DNA of 64,000 bases from Macrocystis pyrifera (lineage: Eukaryota > Sar > Phaeophyceae > Laminariales > Laminariaceae). Shown here piece by piece: positions 59,583 to 64,000 of this stretch. How positions within the stretch are numbered: the stretch's first letter is position 1; every line of letters begins with the position of its first letter. The notes under the pieces were generated by a model. It saw nothing but the letters and a program-made list of their open reading frames with translations, was not told the origin of the DNA and searched no databases. The stretch is from positions 1,426,001 to 1,490,000 of the forward strand of contig JASSKH010000037.1 of NCBI GenBank assembly GCA_031763025.1. Reading direction: 5' to 3'. Made by a program: the position numbers and the translations under genes.

Positions 59583-61260
59583 GCCGTGTACATGAAGCTG
59601 CTTACAATTAGCCGCACTTGCGACGACAGCATGCTGGCTCGCGTGCGCACGGATGACGGCGAGCACTCGGAATGGTTTGAAGGCACGCAGGGGCTGTCAC
59701 AAGGCTGCGCGCTATCACCGTCACTGTTCAACATGTTCTTCGCTGCTGCGTTACACGTCGTACTGGCACGCTTCAGCAAAGAAAGACGAAGACATCGTAA
59801 GGCATTTGGTTCATGATGCTGGAGTAGTCGGAACAGAGGAGCAGGAGCCGTTGGCATGCGTGCAAAGAGCTGTATGGGGCATGTTGTACGCCTGTGATGC
59901 AGGAATTTTCTCGGCGTCGGCTGAAGGGCTCGCAAAAATGATGGCAAGTCATCGTGACTGTCTTCGAAGCAGCAGGCCTCATGGTATCGGAAAAGGAGGA
60001 GATCATCCTTCTACGAACACCAGACCAGACAACTCTCGCCCCACCGCTCGTCATCGAAGCAGCAGGCCGGAGGTATAAACAGACGGCCGTGCCAAAACCA
60101 ACGAAGCCTTGTGACCCTCTGCAGGTAGAAGCAGCAGGCCAGAGTTATAAACAGACGGCCCAGGTCTTTCGCCTAGGCGGCATTATCCGCGAAAACGCTG
60201 ACTTCTCGCTCGAAATCGACCGGCTGATCCGTCTCATGCGGGCATGCCTCAAACGGTTCGGCCCGCAGCTGTATGATAATAGGACGACCGCCCCTCTTAG
60301 TCTGAAAGTCCGAATGCTGAAGGCCGAGGTGATTGAGACGCTGCTGTACGGGTGTGTGACGTGGACCCTCAGAGCGGAGCACTTTGCCAAGTTTCGAACG
60401 GCCCACCACCAAGTCCTCTTGCGAGTCATTGACTTCCAGCGCCGACTTTGCGCTGACCACGCCACCCTCTCGTACGCGAAGGCCCTCAAGATGATACGTT
60501 TCGAGAGCATCGAAACGATCATAAGTAAACGGCGGCTCTTTTTCGCGGGGGCCGTGGCACGGCAAAGCAAGGCGCGATAACCTAGTCGGGTAAAGTTCGG
60601 GACGATGGCTGGCGGGGAGAACCCGAGACCTGGTGGACAGTTAAATACTTGACATAGATGCATAGTCGAAGACCTTGGAGAGTTCCGAACCACCGAAGGG
60701 TCAACGGAACAATTATCCTTGGTGTTTGGAGTTGAGACCGCGCTGTAGTCCACTGCAGCAAAAAATGTGGGAAAGTGGTATCGGGGGGTCCTTGAAGCAA
60801 TCGAACAGATCATGGTGAGGTGGCACGAGGATGAGGCACAGCTGAGACAGCGCCGGGAATCCGCCGTGGGCGGTGCCCAAGGGAATGGGGGGGGGGGGGG
60901 GGGGAACACGAAGGAATGGAAGGAAACCCAACCAAGGGAACGCGTGGAGGGGGGGCAACCGGAGGAGTAGAAGGGAAACCGCGGTGGAGGAAAGTAGGAA
61001 GGAGACGGCAAACAGGGTACAAGGCACCAGGGCGACTAAGAAGTAGAACATGTCTATGCTACTCGTGCCGCCAATTGCTGCATCTGGTTCGAACGCGATA
61101 TTCATTTGTCTTATTTTTCATTTTGCGCTTGATATTCCATGATGTTCTGTAGATTACTTTATCTTTCTTTCTTCTTGTCCGTACGAAAGGAGTCGTGTGG
61201 TGTGGGTGGATGACGAGCCTGCTTTGCTTGTTTCGTATTGTCTGATGCATCCTCTCCGGG
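59583..61260 (+). mobile_element. Second 5'-truncated LINE copy, disrupted
   Basis: Same family as 21401-23362, opposite orientation. It reads MLARVRTDDGEHSEWF, GLSQGCALSPSLFN, then the catalytic box as YACDAG instead of YADDAG. There are frame changes after about 59790 and again near 59950. A duplicated EAAGRRYKQT...EAAGQSYKQT segment is followed by RLGGIIRENADFSLEIDRLI, the thumb and LLRVIDFQRR to a stop at 60580. The untranslated tail holds a G run (60889-60903). The copy cannot make active enzyme: a catalytic Asp is lost and the frame is broken in at least two places. Confidence 0.9.
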
Positions 61261-61269
61261 GGTGGGGCA

Positions 61270-61670
61270 TAGTTGACGAACGCAGGACGGAGACGGAGAC
61301 GGTAGACAGGGTAGCAAGGTACCAGAGAGCCTAGTAGGGAGAACCTGGCTATGCTACTCGTACCACAAACTGCTGCAGCTACCTGGAGGGTGCTTTGTGC
61401 TTCGGTTTGCTGTTGTTTTCTATTGGTTCTTAGTCTCACTCTGTTTACAAGTAGAGTGGTGTTTATTTTCTTTAGCACGCTTTTTTCAAGTGTTTGCCAC
61501 ATTCCGTGCGCGGGGAGGCATTACAATTTTTTCTCTTTCTTTCACTTTTCCTCTTCCTTTTTCTCTTGGATTTGTTTCTTTGCGTTCTGTTTTCTCGTTT
61601 GTATGTTTCCTTTCGTTACCTCACTTTCATAGAATGTGTATGTCGTGCCGTATTCAGTGTTGTTGTCGTT
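61270..61670 (+). mobile_element. Third LINE 3'-end fragment
   Basis: GACAGGGTAGCAAGGTACCA and GCTACTCGTACCACAAACTG match the 3' untranslated part of both other copies (about 61010-61080 and 21990-22050). Only the non-coding 3' part is present, so this is a severely truncated insertion next to copy two. Confidence 0.75.
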
Positions 61671-61675
61671 TTCTT

Positions 61676-61990
61676 AACATTAAACCGTTCTTTCTACCCG
61701 TCGACATCCAGCACAACCAGTGTCCGTGCCGATTCTTCAATCCTAGAGAGATGGTACAAGTTCTGTGGTCACAAAACTACGCCACAGAGATACTACAGCA
61801 GTCCGTTGCCACGTATGCAATGCAATGCCATGTCATGGAATTGCGTTGTCTACTCTGCTTACTGCACAACAATGTAGTAACTCTGTGGCGTAGTTTTGTG
61901 ACCACAGAACTTGTAATTCTCTAGTTTTGGAGAATCGGCACGGACACTGGTTGTGCTGGATGTTGACGGGTAGAAAGATCAGTTCAATGT
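61676..61990. repeat. Hairpin: inverted copies of LINE terminal sequence
   Basis: Left arm 61676-61795 and right arm about 61870-61990 are inverted copies (TCTTTCTACCCGTCGACATC against GATGTTGACGGGTAGAAAGA; ACAAGTTCTGTGGTCACAAA against its complement) around a loop of about 75 bp. The right arm matches the 3' terminus of the LINE at 21401-21545 in sense direction. An independent foldback element is the alternative. Confidence 0.8.
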
Positions 61991-62164
61991 GAAAAGCACA
62001 AACACATTAATCGCTTTCGCTCGTAATATCGCTGGCAATAGACCATTGTGTAGTACATACAGCAGTATACCGAGGGCATATACAGATGTCATATAACAAT
62101 ACAAAATCACCCCCTGGACAACAGACAATGGCCATTGCAATAGCAATAAAATATGGCGCGATGG

Positions 62165-63545
62165 ACGTGCCGTGCCCTTTGCCGTCGGTAGTGTCTATCG
62201 ATTTACTGTTAATAATACTTCCTCAGTCTATTGTCGCCGGTGGTGGCTATCGATTGGCCTACTTCCCAACACGTTGTCGTCGGTAGTAGCTACTGATTGA
62301 CTATATCCCCACTGCTGTATTATGTCACCGGTAGTGGCTATCGACTGGGTGTTCCACAATCTGCTGTGGCTGGCGATGTCTATCGATGGATCACATCCCC
62401 AATCTATTGTCACCGACAATGTCCATCGATGAATACTCCCCACAATCTATTGTGGCAGCAATGTCCATCGATGGATCACATCCCCATTCTACTGTCACCG
62501 ACAACGTCCATCGGTGGATACTCTCCACAATCTACTGAGGCAGCGATGTCTATCGCTGAAGCACATCCCCAACCTATTGTCACCGACAACGTCCATCGGT
62601 GGGCACGGCTCACCACCTACTACTATGTCGGCAATGTAAATCGATCGACACACGCACAACGTACTCTGCTGAGCACAGCAAGGTATCTATTGCGTGACAA
62701 CAGCAATATAATATATCGCGACGACGACATATATAGTAAAAATAACGAGTGCATGGTGTATAATATCTGAAAACAACTTGACACGATAATGAGTGTATAG
62801 CACGGTATATCGTGACCACGTCTTCTCTGATAGGCTGATAGGCCAACCAATGAAACAGGAAGGATGGGCGTTTCGATAAATAGTTGATAAGATCTCAAGC
62901 GTTTACATAAACGTGGTTTTCGATCCTGGACAACAGGCAATGGCCGCTGCAGCGCTGCAGCAATAATGGGGATATACTATTGCTGCAGCGCTGCAGCAAT
63001 AATGGGGATATACTGCTGTGGGGCATTGGACGCGAACATTTTGCTGTCGGCAACGTCTTATCTATTGTTACCGTCCCCAATACGTTGTGACTGGCAATGG
63101 GCATCGATGAACAGACTTCTCAATCTATTGCGGGTGGCAACGGCCAGCGATGGACACGCTGCACAACCTATTGTCGTTAGCAATATACCAGGTACTTCGT
63201 ATATCGATAGATTCCCCCCCCGTCTGCTGTCACTGCCAATGTATATATATCAAGAGTTTTTCCCCTCGTCTATTGTCGCTGGCAACATATATCGACAGAT
63301 TTTCCCCCCGCCTATTGAGGCTGGCGATATCTGTCGTTACATTCTTCCTTGGCTCATTGCCGCTGGAAATTTATATCGATACATTTCTGCATCGTCTATT
63401 GCCGCTGGCGATATCTATCGATGGATTTTACTCTCGCCTTTGGGCGCTGACCATTTCTATCCCACTGATTCTCCTCTGGTCTATTGTCGCTGGTAATATC
63501 TGATCGATGGATTTTTCCCTCGTCTATTATCGCTGGCAATAGACC
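62165..63545 (+). repeat. 42-43-bp minisatellite with two-unit higher order
   Basis: Units start near (C/T)ATCGATGGAT and end CGACAATGTC or GCAGCAATGTC. In 62375-62600 two unit types alternate: CACATCCCCAATCTATTGTC then ACTCCCCACAATCTATTGTG. A more diverged block runs on from about 63040 (ATCTATCGATGGATTTTACT type). 42 bp equals 14 codons, so open frames carry 14-residue repeats such as IYRQIFPPPIEAGD. No host protein is recognised. Non-repeat DNA at about 62680-62930 divides the array. Confidence 0.85.
62940..63018 (+). repeat. Palindromic 37-bp tandem pair in the minisatellite
   Basis: GCTGCAGCGCTGCAGCAATA followed by ATGGGGATATACT occurs twice in a row. Each unit holds the perfect palindrome CTGCAGCGCTGCAG, so the pair can form cruciform-like hairpins. 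Confidence 0.85.
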
Positions 63546-63557
63546 ACTGCTGTGTAC

Positions 63558-63669
63558 TATATACGGGGGTCCATAGTTAACGGGACCAAATTTTGTTAGT
63601 AAAAATAGGTAAATATATAGGATTTTTATGTATACCATAGGTCCTATGAACTATGGACCCCCGTAAATA
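63558..63669 (+). mobile_element. MITE family A, copy 9, with paralogous empty site
   Basis: Ends TACGGGGGTCCATAG / CTATGGACCCCCGTA in a TA-rich flank. The flanks (CGCTGGCAATAGACCA on the left, GTATACCGGGGGCATATAC on the right) match 62030-62085, where the element is absent. It lies about 52 bases inside the intron after the donor at 63722. Confidence 0.9.
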
Positions 63670-63721
63670 TACATGAGTATACCGGGGGCATATACACATG
63701 ACATACAACAATATATCGCAC

Positions 63722-64000
63722 CTCTTCGCGCTGTCGAATTCTGTCATCGGCGGCCTGCTCTGTTTCGTCTCGCTGCAATGCCACCACGTGCCAATTTTGC
63801 TCGAAGTTCCGGTCGTGCTCCCTCTTGAAGCCCGTGTCATTCTCCACGTCCGGTTGCTCCGGCACACCCGCTAGCGGATCTGGGGGGGAGTTTTCTGCGA
63901 GCGACAGAAGAAATACAAAAAGCACCAGTACCAGCACAATAACCAGCGGCAGCAGTGTCGACAGGCGAGGCAGAAACAGGGTGACTAAATTATACGCGTA
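63722..64000 (-). CDS. Exon of a membrane protein, cut by window edge
   Basis: The minus-strand frame is open from the window edge to a donor CGAAGAG/GTGCGA at 63722 in phase 0. It reads VTLFLPRLSTLLPLVIVLVL then VLFVFLLSLA, a long hydrophobic helix that could be a membrane span or an uncleaved signal anchor. A Pro-rich and then charged region follows (DVENDTGFKREHDRNFEQNW, VALQRDETEQAADDRIRQRE) that may form a coiled coil. No family recognised. No ATG lies in this frame inside the window, so translation starts to the right or in another exon. Confidence 0.55.

Noticed and set aside
62966-63503. 176-codon open frame
   Set aside because: It follows the 42-bp minisatellite period. It is kept as a question in the findings, not as a gene.
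1-64000. CRISPR arrays, operons, bacterial promoters or riboswitches
   Set aside because: Spliced genes and transposon content show a eukaryotic nuclear sequence; no spaced direct repeats of CRISPR type.

Overview
The window is nuclear DNA of an intron-rich, repeat-rich eukaryote. Protein-coding signal comes in short exons joined by GT-AG introns of about 0.2 to 4 kb. Most of the remaining DNA is transposon debris, foldback repeats, minisatellites and homopolymer tracts. The gene set (ESCRT-II VPS36, a GAS41-type YEATS protein, a vWA/alpha-kinase, a 2-oxoglutarate oxygenase, an ankyrin protein, an IQ+PH protein) fits a stramenopile alga, perhaps a brown alga or relative. That placement is an inference from gene types; no taxon-defining marker is visible.

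Layout, left to right. 0-5 kb: a GGGTC hairpin array, a possible membrane-protein exon, and a small LTR-like relic. 5.4-10.5 kb (minus): a 2-oxoglutarate/Fe(II) oxygenase whose two exons are separated by a 4 kb intron packed with repeats. 12.7-15.2 kb (plus): VPS36, divergent from the oxygenase. 17.0-20.1 kb (minus): an ankyrin-repeat gene. 21.4-23.4 kb: a 5'-truncated LINE. 26.3-29.9 kb (minus): a vWA-alpha-kinase gene. 31.4-38.4 kb: foldback elements, an LTR-flanked relic and a MITE lying almost end to end. 42.0-45.9 kb (minus), possibly starting at 47.17 kb: an IQ-motif plus PH-like gene. 47.6-53.3 kb (plus): a complete six-exon YEATS gene. 53-59.5 kb: MITEs and low-complexity DNA. 59.6-62 kb: LINE relics. 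62.2-63.5 kb: a 42-bp minisatellite. 63.7-64 kb (minus): an exon of a membrane protein cut by the window edge.

Exon boundaries were derived by hand from reading frame, GT/AG sites and intron phase. In the YEATS, VPS36, alpha-kinase and IQ/PH genes the phases agree across the joins listed for each, which makes those models strong. The genes do not form a pathway; they are ordinary housekeeping and signalling genes. The most unusual signal is at repeat level. Short words of the form TA-C...G-TA (TACCAGGTA, TACTCGTA, TACAGCAGTA and their complements) are heavily over-represented. In repeat copies that can be compared with siblings, some of them appear as clean micro-insertions at TA dinucleotides, as if they were excision footprints of TA-targeting DNA transposons.
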